Source of the DNA: Megalonaias nervosa
Taxonomy: Eukaryota > Mollusca > Bivalvia > Unionida > Unionidae
Direction of reading: 5' to 3'
DNA length: 64,000 nt
Assembly (NCBI GenBank): GCA_016617855.1
Contig: JAECUM010003627.1
Coordinates: 1-64,000 of the forward strand
The first letter of the stretch is position 1. Each line of letters starts with the position of its first letter. Below are positions 36,273-49,992 of this stretch, piece by piece. Both the position numbers and the translations under genes were made by a program. A model generated the notes under the pieces. It made no database searches. It was not told where the DNA came from and worked only from the letters and a program-made list of their open reading frames with translations.

Positions 36273-39200
36273 GTTGAAAGATACTGGTATTTAAGAGTCT
36301 TGACCTAGTCTGTTCTAAATATGTGGGGTTTGCTTTCTATGTAGAATGATAGTTTATCTATTTTATGTGCAAAATTTCATGACATATTGCTCTGCATTTA
36401 CTTTTTTGTATTCAAACGCATTATGCATTCTTGCGATTTCGACACAGTCAACATTCAAGTGATTTATTAAGTTTATCACGCGTTGAATCTTAACTAGCGT
36501 TCTATTCACATCGTGTAAAAACCTGTCATGGGCTCTGAGTATACAACAGATATGGGAAATTGTAATGCAATAGCGAAAAAGATGTGGGTGTCTTTCAACT
36601 TTAAGTTAGAATATATTCATTGACCTGGTTTGTATATTCTAAACACATGTTAAACAGAATAATAGATGAACTTTCGTCTACTCGTATGTTAACTTGTCTG
36701 ACATTGTGAGGATACAATCATAAATATGTCGGCTGTACACATAAAATCACCACAGCCTCGGCTGCGATGCCAGTACCTGACTTGTAGAAAGATGAGGATA
36801 TTGGCATGTCTAACTACCATCTATGAAACGGAACAAACACCTCATGATTGCAAATAATTGTCGGATATCAGCCTCCTCCTACATGTCAAATAATTTAATA
36901 ATTATATATTAATTTGGACCTACTAACTCGCAGTCTCTGGCTAGTCAGTACAGGTTCAACTTTATTAGACCCGGAAAATTTCAAGCTATCCCTCTTGCGG
37001 CTAAGGTGAACAATTGGTCCTTATTATGCGTGCAGTGATCCAGTTTTAGAATCTTCGTGTAAAATGCTAAACGAATTATGCACTTACCTAACCTCATAAA
37101 TTATTGTGCAAATTATTTTCTTTTCAAATTTTAATGCGCACATGGAGTTTAATAAAATATAGTGGCTTTAATGTTCTTTCAAAAATGGGGTCTATCCTCG
37201 TTAGAGAACATCAGCCAATAGTTATTGAGGTTACGATAGTCCATCCTGTATAACATTTACAAATAGATATCGTGATAACTAATATTTCTTATCTAAATTT
37301 TGCGAAGTTTGTATTATAAACTGATATAATTTTAATGTTGACGAAAATTGGTACCATTAAAAAAGTATGACTTTCACAAAAATATTGATCTGTCAATGTG
37401 GTATTGTAGCTAACTTTGGCAAGCTATCGACTGTACAAGGGTTGATAAAGTGGGTACTGCTCTTTTAAAGACAAAACATACATTAATGTTTATATTGTTT
37501 TTTTTAGAACGGTGCTTGACGTGGTATCAATATGTTAAGCCCATTGATAGAATGCTGTAGGGGGAACAATGCAATGGTTACTCACACCTACCCTTCATCC
37601 TCTTTATATCTACTTTTGATAGATATACTGCCGCCATATTAAGAGCAAATACAAACCATATGTTCATATCCTACAAGGTCCGAATATAATTCATAAACTG
37701 ACTTGCAACAGGTAAATCTCTTGCATTAGGATGAAACGTTTAGTCCGACTCTTCTATCCACGTGTGTTGACATGTTAATTACCTCTGAAAGTAAAATACG
37801 AGTTAACATGACTTTTATGGTACCTTATAGCTATCAAGAGTCAGAATAAATGGGCCATTTTAATGGGGATAATTACAAATTTATGTTATATTATAAGGGT
37901 TATTTCTTACGCTCTTGTGAACAACGTTTTATCTGTTATAACGTCTGAATTTAAATGTCCGTGCCAAATTTTTAATTAATATTTATTAGCAAGACTTTGT
38001 AATAACGTTCCATTGTTAGAATTTTTAATTGCTTATATCATTTGATTTGTACAGTCCGTCTTGGATAATTAGCTAAATTATAAGGTTTATGATACCTGAA
38101 GTGCCAGAACCAGCCAAATAATGGCGATCAGTGCTTAAACTATCTGATTGCCCAACGCCCCTCTAACTTCAAAACCGGGTTCCTTCTGTTCTCTGAGTAA
38201 TGTGCACATCCTGCCCGTCGAAGAAGATCTAATTTGCATGATCGGGCTCATAAAATGCGTCATTGTATATTTAGTAGTTCAAGGACTAGTGAAATATTAA
38301 TATGTATCTCCATATATGTCACCCATATGAAAAACATCTACTTACCATACTTCTAATGAAAGCTGTAAACTTTTGTGTTCAAAGCAAAGCATTTGAACTT
38401 ATGAATGGGGATCATACTGCACAGATTACCTATAACGAGTGCTTTCTTAGCTTTCACAAGTGATTCTACCGACGGTAGAACAAACAGACTATCTTTAGGG
38501 CCGTTTAACGCACATACCTTTTCATAATTGAGATCAACCGCTCTTGAAAATTAATATGTTCTTTAAATAATATTGAAGAAAATATGCACTCCCAGATCCC
38601 TTTAGTTTCAACGTCATATCCATGCGCTACAGAAACTAGATAGAACCAGCCTACCGGGACCGAGAATTGCTCCAGCAGTCGTTGCAGCAGGTGGTTGCGT
38701 AATGCTACGAAGGCTTACATGTGTAAACATCAATTTGCTAATATATTACCTTATTCTTGTAATCTAAAGACTTTAGGTCAAATGCGGGATGTTTTGAGGG
38801 GTTATAAATGATACAAGAATCAAATGTGGTCCATGAGGGCTTTTGATCTTTTGATGACAACTCGATCACATTTTGGCGGAGAAAAACATGGCAATCGGAT
38901 GTGATTTAAATGGCATAAGAACGTGCACGTTGTCCAGCAGACAAATAAACTTATTTGTAGGTTCGTTGATGGTTGTTCAGGCCTTGCACTTTTATAACTC
39001 GCAAGCAGATTGAAACCTACTGATTTTACTTTGTGTCTAGAAGACCAACAATGATAAAGAATATGAAAAATATTGATGTTAGTAAAAAGCAAATTTTCAA
39101 CAGTGTTCGAACTCCCTTAATATTTATGTTTAAGTAAACTGATTAGCTTTATTTTCATTTTAATGAAGGGTTTATTGTTTGTTTTTGACGCTTGGTGTAA

Positions 39201-41572
39201 CAGTAGAAAAGTCTAGAATTCATGATGCATTCTTTGTCTGCATTTGACCCATATATACACATCCGTAATGGTATGCCGATTGAAACTAGGTTGGTTATAA
39301 TCTTTTAGGAAATTTAACTTTTGCTAACTGATCATCTTATATTTAGTTTTGCAGTAATGTATGTCAAGATGATCTAGATAAGAAATGCTCTCTGCATATA
39401 CAGCAAGTATTACAATGTTCTGCCCTACAAAAATATTGATCATTCATGATGGCAAATGTTTTAGTTTATGCTAACGGTTTTATGGATGCCTCATATGTAT
39501 ACATACACGAATGCGCAGATAATGTCCATATCGAATGATGCGTTATTGCATGAAAATATCCCGGTATCATCTTCATTTCCTTTGCCCATTGCAAAAGTAA
39601 AAACAATAGCTTCCCTTGGATTAAATGCGCCCAACGTATAAAACACTGAGTAACGTATTCTAATAGACCGTCGATCTCAGTATTTTGTCAAGATCGATTA
39701 GTAAGGTCCTAATGAACTTAGAGAAATACAACATTTGCCCAAGAGAAATAACTCTGAAATTGTGATTATTATTTAAAGCATTTGTGAATAATCTCCCGTA
39801 ACCAGCTGTCCTTCAGCAAATATATGCAACGCAAAACGAAATATCCATCTGACCTCATTCATTTCTGGATATGTCTAGTTAACAGAAATTTCAAACATGA
39901 TAGAACTAATCCGACATTATAAAAATGCGCCCAAGTGGTATTGTATCAAGTACATGGTCAATCTATGATAACTCAATTTAATAGCACCGAACAAATGGGA
40001 GCAGCAATGCTTGGAGTAGGATGCATATATATTCCATCAACATATATAATGGTGTTATCTTGTGGCATCGTGGCGATGAAGACAAGATGTTTCTGTTGAC
40101 AAGGAAACGACTTCATGTGGTCTGCACCTCGCAGCCTGCAGTTCCTTCAGGAACACTCCATCCGGTACATCCGTTGATCCTGGTCCTTTAGGCCCTCATA
40201 ATGTGTTAACTAGTATCATCCGTAAAACCAGCGTCACCATGAATCGCTGGAACCATGGTTACATAACACCACAGTATTCGGAGACTCACCACAAAATATT
40301 ACTTTGGTGGCAATGAAGATATGACTAAAATGAAACAAATGTAATTCTTTAGCTTCCCGACAAAATTAGGAAGTAATTAGATAAATATGGTTTCTTATAC
40401 GATAGTCCTGTCACCCTGCTAAATTAGAATGTGTATTGCTTAGTCAATATATGTTAATTGAATGGTTATAAAGAATCTAATTTATTGAGCCTGTTCATAC
40501 AGGGTCTTTTATCTTTTGCATGCATATTATCTGTGAAAACTCACATATACAAGGTGAAGTATGCAACAAGTGAGTATTATTGGGGTACGATATGTGATAA
40601 ATTTGATTGCATTGGAGGGAATGGTAAATAACAATAGCGCAGCCAGTTTAAGTTGGAACTGACTGGAACAAAAGGAATTGAAAGCTGCAAACGTCCAAGT
40701 GTTTAACGCTGGATGGTGCTGTGGGGACATGGGGAAGTTAACGTGATGTTAGATGCTGATCGTTTATCACACCTATGCGCCTTAGTGAGCAACATCCACC
40801 ATTGCAATCCATCATATGCAAAACCATTCAACCCTACGAAAGTGAGTAACAAATATATGCCAACAAACAGAGGAATTCACATTCAAAATTCTCAGTTTTT
40901 ATGAAAGAATTCAAAATTGAACGTACATGTAGATATCTCGTTGGCTAAAATCTGTTCTTAAATATACATAGCCGTATTTATAATCAGTATGCATTGAAGC
41001 AAAAACGGATTATAGGTGAACAAAATATTTTGATCGCCTTTAAAAGCACACATATGTACTCTTGTATATAATTATTTAGATGTGGGATTTATTTTGTGAT
41101 ACAAAATGATAATTAATGCTGATCCTGCGTTTTCAGTTTTATATAATGTCATAATTTGATTTGGTGAAAAAACTTCGCAAATGGTTAAAAGAGCAAAGAA
41201 ATATTTCTTAATTGTTTCCAAAATGTTAAAGCTTTAAAGCACATTGAAGGAACAGTATTTAATACTGAGAAAAGCGAACAAATTATAAAGGCTTACGTAA
41301 TAAATATTGATAGTGCTTGGGCATCAATATATAGAAGATATTCTGCTACAAATTTCAAACTATCCAACCGCTCCTGAGTAGGACTAGAAAGAAAATTCTC
41401 ACTTTTAATGACATTGTGAATGAAAGCCTGTTGTTTTCACAAAGACTTTAAAGAAAATGTAAAATAGTACTTGGGATTTAAAAACTAGGGGAATTTAAAT
41501 TTCAAAAAGCTATTTTCTGAAATATTTAGCCAAAATTCAAATATCCCAAGGACGAGCACCCAATTGTCTTCT
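36268..41572. other. 5.3 kb without recognisable gene or repeat
   Basis: Unique, AT-rich sequence. Frames 38820-39092 (minus), 40527-40730 (minus) and 40713-40904 (plus) show no recognisable domain. No tRNA-like boxes, inverted repeats or microsatellites of note were seen. Confidence 0.4.
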
Positions 41573-42489
41573 TGTAACGTGTAGGATCGTACAAATACAA
41601 CAAGAGAAAAGAGTGAAGCCAACAAGCTTTGTAAATTTTAACAAAATAATTTATTTCCCTAGTAAACAATGTAAAAAATAGAAAATAGGACTTATGGTTT
41701 GTGAATATATTCCAAAATTGAATCCTAAGATTGAAAAAATATAAGTCCTATCACTAAACAGTTGTAATTGAATCCGGGTTCGAATCTCGATGAAATTCCA
41801 ATATGGAGGCGATGACGTCATATGATGTCTGTACTGATGGTAACAGATCCTCGATTGAATCACAGTTAATGTTTCCGTATAGAATTCCAGAATGAATTTC
41901 CACTGAATTTCTTTGTCCCAGAATTTTTTATAAAAAAGTACACTTGTTTAGTCTTCTAGAGAATAAATTATCACATTCCAAAAAATAGATGAACTTCAAA
42001 ACAATTTGGCATCAACAATAAAATCCTCTTGAGTCCTGAAAGGTTAAAATACAACTCAATGGATCTAGTAGAAAATGGCTGTTTTAAGCCTCGATTTTAG
42101 ATCACATGATAGCTCACGTGATGGACTTACGTGATACTAATTTGAACATCGCAATACAAGAGCACAACCGGGAGGCACGTCCGCCATGGATGAAAGTAGC
42201 GAATCTTATTATAAAATCAATAAAAAAAGTTGTTTGCAAAATTAGAACTATCACGCAATCAGAAAATGACCTTGGTAATAGCCAATCGTTTTATCTTGAT
42301 GTTTACGAAAACTGTGAGCTAAAAATAGTGCTGAAGTAGCTGTTAATATCTAATCTGGTCATGCCAATTTTCGGAAAAGAAATTCAAATCCAATGAAAAT
42401 TATCATTACAATAAAATGTAATGAAATACATTTAAAATAAAAAGAATTTAAAAGTAACACACATGTATTTAAATTACATATACTTAACA
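41573..42489 (-). mobile_element. Solo LTR, copy 3 (917 bp, inverted)
   Basis: On the plus strand it begins 'tgtaacgtgtagg' (complement of the 3' terminus) and ends 'ttaaca' at 42484-42489. Read on the minus strand it follows copies 1 and 2 along its length, including 'tttcattacat', 'atgacgtcatcgcc', 'cataagtcct' and 'aaataaattatttt'. The 5' flank in element orientation is again ATAT, but the 3' flank differs, so no target-site duplication is present. Copy 3 and copy 1 are closer to each other than to copy 2. Confidence 0.85.
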
Positions 42490-42506
42490 ATATATATATA
42501 TAAATC

Positions 42507-42527
42507 TCTTCGATTTGCAATCGAAGA
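42507..42527. other. Perfect 9-bp hairpin
   Basis: 'tcttcgatt' and 'aatcgaaga' separated by 'tgc', just outside the 5' end of the inverted LTR. It may be chance or a small relic. Confidence 0.7.
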
Positions 42528-42769
42528 TTCAGCTTAGATTCTTACGCAGCATTTCATACCAATATTAATGATCCTGAACATTTTCATTTACTTGCGTAAA
42601 ACTAATATTAAATGAATCACAAAAATGGGACCGATTTTGCAATCTGTGCGTTTCAATGAATATGGTTACATATTTTCCATTGGAACGGAGATCTTTGTGA
42701 TACAATGGTTGACACTATGTACGGAAAACTGCAACGGATATTTATGAAATAATCATAGAATCATTTGAA

Positions 42770-43354
42770 ATTGTAACTTGATTTCTTTGATATTGTAGAA
42801 CAGTGGTACATATTGCATTGCTATGGGATGTTAAGCACAAAATATATTCAGTGAATTAGACAGGAGAACATCGAACTGTAGTTTTATGTAGACTTAAAAA
42901 TGTTTGTAGGGTCTTACCGTGGAGGTTGAAATGACAAACTGTTTTGCATTGCTTAAGTTTAGACCTCATATCCTGTGTGATGTTTGTGACCTTGTTTATG
43001 TTGTCAAAAGAAAACAAAACACGTCTCCTGCGGATAAAAAACAAACATAAAGTGAAACAAGTTTTAAAAATGTTATATCTTCATGGTCATTGGAAATGAT
43101 TACCATTACGGAGTCCTCACAAGAGAATTATCTTTATGTCCACATTGTTCTGTAACAGACCTGCTTTGTACGAGTAAACATTACATTTAACACCATCCTA
43201 ATTGCTCATGTAATGCAAATGATATTAGAATTGTTGAAACAATGAATGCAGCTGAAGACAAACGTTACCTGATTGTAAGATCAGCATTATAGATCTGAAT
43301 ATGTTCCATTATTATGTTGTTGATATGAAACGCTTTCTGCTTTTACAATTACAG
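42770..43354 (+). repeat. 5' flank duplicated with PTCHD copy 2
   Basis: Counterpart of 16271-16922. It ends in the acceptor 'tttacaattacag' at 43354. The minus-strand frame 43044-42856 is a chance reading. Confidence 0.75.
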
Positions 43355-45132
43355 GGTTCCTGCAGCAAAATGCTTCAAAACACGTTCTATAACTTTTACG
43401 AGAAGACTGAACGAAAAACTGGGGCAATGTTTGCCTGTTATGGACGTTGTTTTGCCAGAAACCCATGGAAGTTTATATTTGTTACAATCTTATTGAATGG
43501 ACTGCTGTCTATTGGAATGATTCGCTTACATGTGGAAAGTGATTTGGCGATTGTGTACACCCCGATCAACAGCGATTCAATCAGGGACAGAGAGCGTGTC
43601 GAGACATTATTTCCAGATCTCTCAGGGACACATTTCGTCGGTGTACAACAACTTCCTGATTTAGGAAGAAGAAGTGATTATTATCAAATGACCCGGAACA
43701 AATCTGAGACATAATGATTTGCATATTTTTAGGTGTTGCGGTAATTATTTGCTACCTGAACGAGGCAACCCTTTTCTTGGCATGCTTGACAATACACGAG
43801 AAACGCGTAGAATCCAACAGACATTGTATGACATGCTTCTCTGTCATTTCCAAGAAGATCGCCAGGGAACACGGACTGAGTGGTCAATATATTCTCTGCT
43901 GCACGGGATCACCACCTACGTCACGAACTGAAGCCGAGAGTTGTCTAGACAAATTTCCTGGATGGCTATTTCCAAAAGTAGTTCTTAAATTCCCGATGAA
44001 AATTATAATATTGCATATTTTTGCTGGTTATCTTGCGATATCAATATATGGTATTACAACCATAAAGCAAGAATTTGACATAAAAAAACCTTGTATTCCC
44101 AGCCTCATACTTGTATAAATATAGACAATCACTAGAAGACAATTTTAGAGCCATTACATATGTATCATTCGTTATTCCTCAAACTGCGTTATATTCCAGC
44201 AATGGTACTCAAGATGCAATTGCTACTCTCTTGAAAAATGCAAAGTATAACCCCAGTGTTAAAGATGATTTTCAGATAAGTTGGTTATCATCCTACAAGC
44301 AGTCAGAATTTTACAATGATTCTTCCGAAGATAATTTTGTAACCAATCTCGAACTACGCTTTTTGACATGTCAATTTTACCAGCGTTTTAAAAATTACTT
44401 AGTAATTGATTCCGTTCAAAAACGAATTACAGCTTCCAGGTTTTATGTAATATCTGAGAACGTAAAATCGACGGAAAAACAAAAACAATGCTGGATATGC
44501 GTGATGTCGCTAAGTCATCATCCCTCTCAACATTCGCCTTTTCCGCTGATTTTATTTTCTATGAACAGTATCTTAAAACTTTTTCGCAAACTGTACAAAA
44601 AGTAGGGATTGCAGTTTTAATAGTGCTTTTACTTATTGTCCTTTCCATACCACACCCCCTCTTGGTGATTTACATTACTGTCACTCTTGTTATGATAATG
44701 GTTGGAATCGTGGGTTTTATTCCATTTCTCGGTATAACATTTAGTGCAGTCACTATGATTCAGATAATAATGAGTGTTGGGTTTTCAATTGACTATGCCG
44801 CACACCTTTGTCACGGTTTCATGGTTTCCGATGGCAGTACCCGGGAAGAAAGGGTAAAGCAGGAGCTTATAAGGTCGGGGGCCCCAATATTCCATGGCGC
44901 AACAACATCGTTCCTTGGTATCATAGTATTCGCTGCTGACCCGTCGTACATATTTCGATCCTTTTTTATGGTTAGGTCTCTTGCCATTCTCTTTGGTTTC
45001 GCGCATACTATATTGTTCCTTCCCGTGGTCCTATCGTTCATCGGTCCTCACAAAGCAAACAACGCGAATAATCAAACGGAAAGTATGCAATCCAATAAGA
45101 TTGCTTTGGAAGTGGAAATCACACACTTTTAA
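43355..45132 (+). pseudogene. Patched domain-containing (PTCHD-like) gene copy 2, deleted and frameshifted
   Basis: Exon 1 starts after the acceptor at 43354. The likely start ATG is 43370 ('MLQNTFYNFYEKTERK'), followed by the first membrane segment 'FIFVTILLNGLLSIGM' and 'VETLFPDLSG'. At about 43711 the sequence jumps into the end of the intron before exon 4, so the extracellular loop and sterol-sensing helices 2-5 (end of exon 1, exons 2 and 3) are gone. Exon 4 starts at 43733 ('GVAVIICYLNEATLF', 'ESNRHCMTC'). It shifts frame near 44105 and again near 44488, then runs open to 45132 through the last helices with 'MSVGFSIDYAAHLCHGF', the family's helix-10 motif. About 550 residues survive where roughly 800-900 are usual. 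It cannot make a normal transporter. Assembly error is possible for the single-base shifts but not for the deletion. Confidence 0.9.
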
Positions 45133-47930
45133 ATATACACATTTTTGTTGGAACATCTGACGAATACATGTGAAACACGTACAAGCACGACACGATTAAA
45201 TACAAATCTGGAAAGATCTAATTTGTGCATTTTACACCTATTAAACAATGTTTCTGTATTTTAAAATAGAGTCGATATTATTGTTGCTTTTCAGGAGATC
45301 AAATTTATCCCCTAATTGTCATTCCATCATATATAAATGTAAATACTTCATGGTCTCCAAACCATCAGTGCAAACCATGGCTTCTAAATGACCATGCAAA
45401 TGGTATCTCCCAGATAGCTTATATATTCAGTTCAAGCCAGCATGTTGCGTGACAAAATTAAATTGTCAGACTAGAAATATTGAGTCATCGTTGTATTGTG
45501 ACATGCATCAATAAACTTGAAAGATGATATCTCTATTTTTTATTCATAATTTGTTCTTCTTTCGTTGTGTTAACTACTGTTTACTTACACCCTTTCAAGA
45601 CAGATTTGCAGTGTATTAAGGGATGATCAAATGCGTGATCTAAAATAATAAGTATCAGCAGTCAACGGTAAGGAAAATACTAACTTTAATATCCTGAGCC
45701 TTATGAAGAAAACAGCAAAAAAGTATGATTTTGTTTAACGCAACTTAGTCGTATACGCCGATTTTAGAGGATATGTTGTACTAATATGTTCAATGAAATT
45801 GTTTTCGAGACGTTCACTAACAGTATGGCGATTTAAAATCTATTATGTATCTACAAAACGACTGGGAAGGCAAAACCTTATCGAAATGAAAGGATAAGTT
45901 GTACAAAGGTCATACATTTATGAAATGTCATAACGTCTATAATGAGCATCCGAAAACGAATTCCTCCTCATTCCAAACAGCTCCATGAATGCTGGCTTAA
46001 CGACAATATTGTCTGTTTGGTGTAATGTCTTCCTCAAATATATTAAATAGTAATTAGTTCGATTAAGCGTCAGAAATAATCCTGAAATTTGTGCTGGCAG
46101 AAGAATGAAGATCACATAATCCACGTTGATTACGAACGGATCCACAGTATATGAGGTGCTGACAAACAAGGGGATGCTTTCGTTTGAAGAAATAGTGCAG
46201 CCTCTTTGTATAACCTATAAAGCTTCATAAAGTATGTAACATGTGCTACGGCAACTAATGACCACACAACTCAAACTTATGTCAGCTGTTCCACAAAGAT
46301 CAAACCTTTCAATTACTTAATCTAAAAAAACCGTAACGATCTTCACCATTGCAGACTTTATTATCTTTTATGTGATTAGATGAAAGCTTGTCTTGCTATC
46401 TATCTATCCGACATGTACAGCACACATAGCTAGTGTAAACGAGTCTGATCGAAGTCGAGGCTTAAGATCAGGTCAGATCGCCGAAGCCAGTTTATTTCTC
46501 TATATAACCTGCTGTTGTGGATGCAACGTCCATATTGATTGCTCGGTGATTTGTTAGTTTTCAAAAATAGACCATCTATTGTGCACAAGTCCAAGATTAT
46601 AGACGTGCACCGTATTTTGTTTTTGTTGGGAAGTTGAACAATTTCACTTTAAAAATGCTTTAGACCAGACAGGATAATTATGCAAGATACCCGTCAATAA
46701 CAACAGGGACATGGAGACTACAGTTTTCCTAACCATCTTGTTAATAAGATGTTGGCTCTATGCAGTGACTCCTGCTGGCTATCTTGTTGGTTCTTTCAAA
46801 TATACAAGCTAACCCATCTGCCGAACGTCCCTCGTACCAGGTGAACATTTATGCAAATTAGTGTTGAGCAGTTTCATTACGAGAACCTTGAAAATCACGC
46901 TCTCTCGTCAGTTCAATGTACCAATCTGCTATCAAAGAATGCATTTTGCGACCATGTTTACGAGTATAAATAAGGTTAGTTCGTCCCAGAACAGGCAAAC
47001 ATTATTAGATACAATCATTCCTGTAGTGGATCAGGATAAAAGATTTGCAACTGGTGTCATCAACTTTAGGCTACTGTATATTCAAAATGTTTAATTGACC
47101 TATTATTAAATTAGTTCGATGTATGTTTTTGTCATGTGTTAGTTGACGAGGGTATAATGTTGCTTCTACCTTAGTATTGGTTTATATACATGTTCCGCTT
47201 TTCTTGCTTGACTAAGTCACGCATCCAGCGTCCAACAGAGATGTGGAAGGATGTTGTTACAAAATATATGCAAGCTCTATAAAATCATGCGTAACAGTCC
47301 CATGTAGTTCAAAGATAGTCCTATTCTTGAAACTTCTCACTTTGATTCATATTTTCTGTTTTATTGTAATTTGGATCCTGCGTTCGGTCTTTATCGTAGA
47401 TGCACATTTCGTCCTCATCTGTCCATCCTCAAAAAACAATACACGACTAAGCTCGCAACCACCATCAGCACTCAAATAATTTCTAGTTGAGGGATGGGTG
47501 GAGTTGGGAGTTAAGACGTTGACCTTAACACTAATTTGCTGTGTCGTTATGTGAGATATAAATAGGAACACCTAAGACAACTCGAAAAAGAAACTTCGGT
47601 TTCCCTGTGTTTCTTAACGAAACGCAGAATGTGCAGCTGTTATGCAGTATATTCTGAATTCAAATTTATCACTTTCGAATACATTACATCTCCGGCAACA
47701 CGTCCGTTTACCATCTTCTACACATATTAAACGTCCATGATAGAGATTTCTTTCAAAATAATAATATATTTATTGCAATCTCTCTTGTTATGTGTAAGGA
47801 TACGATAGAGGTCTTACAGCTTAAAGATGTGAAAGAGTAGTTTGGATTATACTAAATCCTTGATTAAACCAGACCTGATGGGGAAATGTTACAAGGCACG
47901 CGGATTGGGGGACAAAATATATATATCTCG
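45133..47930. other. Flank of PTCHD copy 2, then no recognisable feature
   Basis: The first ~400 bases align loosely with the flank of copy 1; 'catcaataaacttgaa' near 45507 could be a poly(A) region. Beyond that, the frames at 45918-46169 (minus), 46861-47094 and 47243-47479 have no recognisable motif. Confidence 0.4.
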
Positions 47931-48430
47931 ATTTCGGCAGCTCAGAAATGGTTTGCTTCATACTTGAATCACATAATTCTGAAAGTGTGTTTATAATTAC
48001 ATGTTTTTAAAAATAAACTACCTTTGTTTATTTTTTTCATGAGCGGTCTTTCTTTTTAGATTTGAGATACAGCATTATCAACTGATCTATATTCCGATGA
48101 TATAAATAGTTGACACATGGCTGCCGCCGTTCGTTGAAGGAAATTTATTGGTGAGTGTTGATTTTCGAAAAGCGTTTGATCTTGTTGATGATAAACTTGT
48201 CCTAGAAAATAAAATCTTCCAATGTAGTGATACAGCTCATAAAAGGTTTGCTTCATACTTGCATGACAGGTTTCAGAATGTGACTATATGAAAGTTCTGA
48301 AACTAAGAATATACTGTAATGTGACACAAGGTGCCATACTTTTTTTGGCTGATTTCATAAGATAGCTTCCTCGTCATATTGGAGATACAGTATCTTCAAC
48401 TAATATAAAATTTTGTGTATGAAAAATGTA
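47931..48430 (+). mobile_element. LINE reverse-transcriptase fragments (CR1/Jockey-like)
   Basis: Two overlapping partial RT pieces in the same orientation. The first (about 47950-48115) reads 'AQKWFASYL' and, after a break, 'DTALSTDLYSDD', where YSDD stands in the place of the catalytic [FY]ADD box. The second (about 48150-48290) reads 'VDFRKAFDLVDDKLVLENK' and 'FASYLHDRFQNV', the preceding RT motifs of non-LTR elements. Order and overlap show two truncated copies or an internal duplication. Stops and shifts abound. The matching 3' tail is probably 48693-48910. Confidence 0.75.
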
Positions 48431-48638
48431 ATGGTTGCATAAGGTTACATTAGTAAAAGCACCGCAAGAGAGATCAACACTTAAGGCAAGATGACTTGAG
48501 CCTTTTTATATAAATGAAAACCTGAATGTGCTTTCCAAGAAAAAATGTACCACACTGCATATCCACCTCCTCCAGCTTCATTATTATATATAAATATATG
48601 TTGGTGTATCTTATGCAACAGTATTCACTTGTATATAT

Positions 48639-48676
<38 letters not shown>

Positions 48677-48692
48677 TTAGTTAACTAGTGTG
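48431..48692. other. LINE-associated sequence and (GA)n
   Basis: Short stretch between the RT fragments and the LINE tail. A (GA)n run lies at 48643-48673. No domain could be read. Confidence 0.5.
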
Positions 48693-48864
48693 AGTCTCTG
48701 ATTTTAATGTACATTACTAACGTTTGTCAACATAAGCGTGTGAAATGGGTAGTGATTAATTTCAGGTTGTTTATATCTATACATAGATGCATATATATCT
48801 TCGAGGACTTAGTTTTGTCTGTAACTGATTGCGTTTCCGTCATTAAATAAAGTCTTTATTATTA

Positions 48865-48910
<46 letters not shown>
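48693..48910 (+). mobile_element. LINE 3' end with (TTA)n tail, copy B
   Basis: Counterpart of 1-199, ending 'aaataaagtctttatta' plus a longer (TTA)n at 48855-48910. It lies 260 bases downstream of RT fragments in the same direction, so it is likely the 3' end of that element. Confidence 0.55.
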
Positions 48911-49450
48911 CATTACAACCTTACATCACTGATGATCTTTAAAACTTGTACCTAACATACACCTAATAATACTCATATCATCCAAACAAAATACCTAACA
49001 TACACTAAATAAAACCGATATCTAATATAAATCTAATAACCGTGACAACCTTGCAACCAGATACCGAATATACACCTGAGAACACTGTATAACGTTTCCG
49101 CCAAGGATCTATTATCCACCTGGTAACATCGATATCAATCAATGCTGATTTCTAATGTGTACCAGATGCCTTTGATATCCATCAATGCTGATTTCTAATG
49201 TGTACCAGATACCTTTGATATCCATCAATGTTGATTTCTAATGTGTACCAGATACCTTTGATATCCATCAATGCTGTTTTCTAATGTGTGCCAGATACTT
49301 TTGATAACCTTCAATGCAGATATATAAAATAATAATACTCAATAATATTGATAGACACTGGATGTAAATCATCTTCAGTTTGGGACTTTTGTCTGAACAC
49401 TGGAAATGATCAGCTAATATCAAACGTATGATTTGCAAAAAGTATAAATC
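48911..49450 (+). repeat. 43-bp minisatellite segment, copy B
   Basis: Units start at 49131, 49174, 49217, 49260 and 49303 (exact 43-base spacing): four full units and a partial one, one more than copy A. Degenerate units precede them. Confidence 0.9.
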
Positions 49451-49992
49451 CTATGATCTGAAAAAGTAAATTGTATTCCTATGATTTACATAAGCACTAT
49501 TTCAGTTATGTGTCTATTTTCAGTCATTAGCTAAGTAGGTTATGCTACATTTACAACATAATATTGCTCCCATTGATATATGTTTGATACTAGTATCAGG
49601 GCAAACTTGTAGTTCTATTCTTTGTTTTGTAAAAATAGAAAAGGTAAGTTTAGTGTGTCAATTCATATCATTGACTTTGTATGGAGGCATTTAGTCTATA
49701 ATGTACCGCTTATTTTACTTTTTCTTCGTTTCTTTGTCTGCTTGATTTCTTATTCATCTTCATAATATAAGCTTCATTCCTTCAGTTTTTGTTTATTTCT
49801 ATAAATTTGTTGGAATCTTAATTAAACATATTCAACACGTCCTCTTGTAAACAAAAAAGATTCATAAAATAAAGCCGTGTTTTACATATGAGCCGAATAT
49901 TCAAATTGATACTATGGAGATTATACTTACATAGGAAGATGTCATATAAATTGTACACAATATAAACAAACGAATGCAATTTAGTACTTTTT

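Noticed and set aside
42507..42527. Hairpin next to the inverted LTR as a terminator or regulatory site
   Set aside because: No transcript context; a 9-bp stem can arise by chance in this much sequence.
43712..43716. TAATG overlap of stop and start suggesting two coupled genes
   Set aside because: It results from a deletion joining exon 1 to intron sequence. The genome is eukaryotic and the second frame is exon 4 of the same gene.
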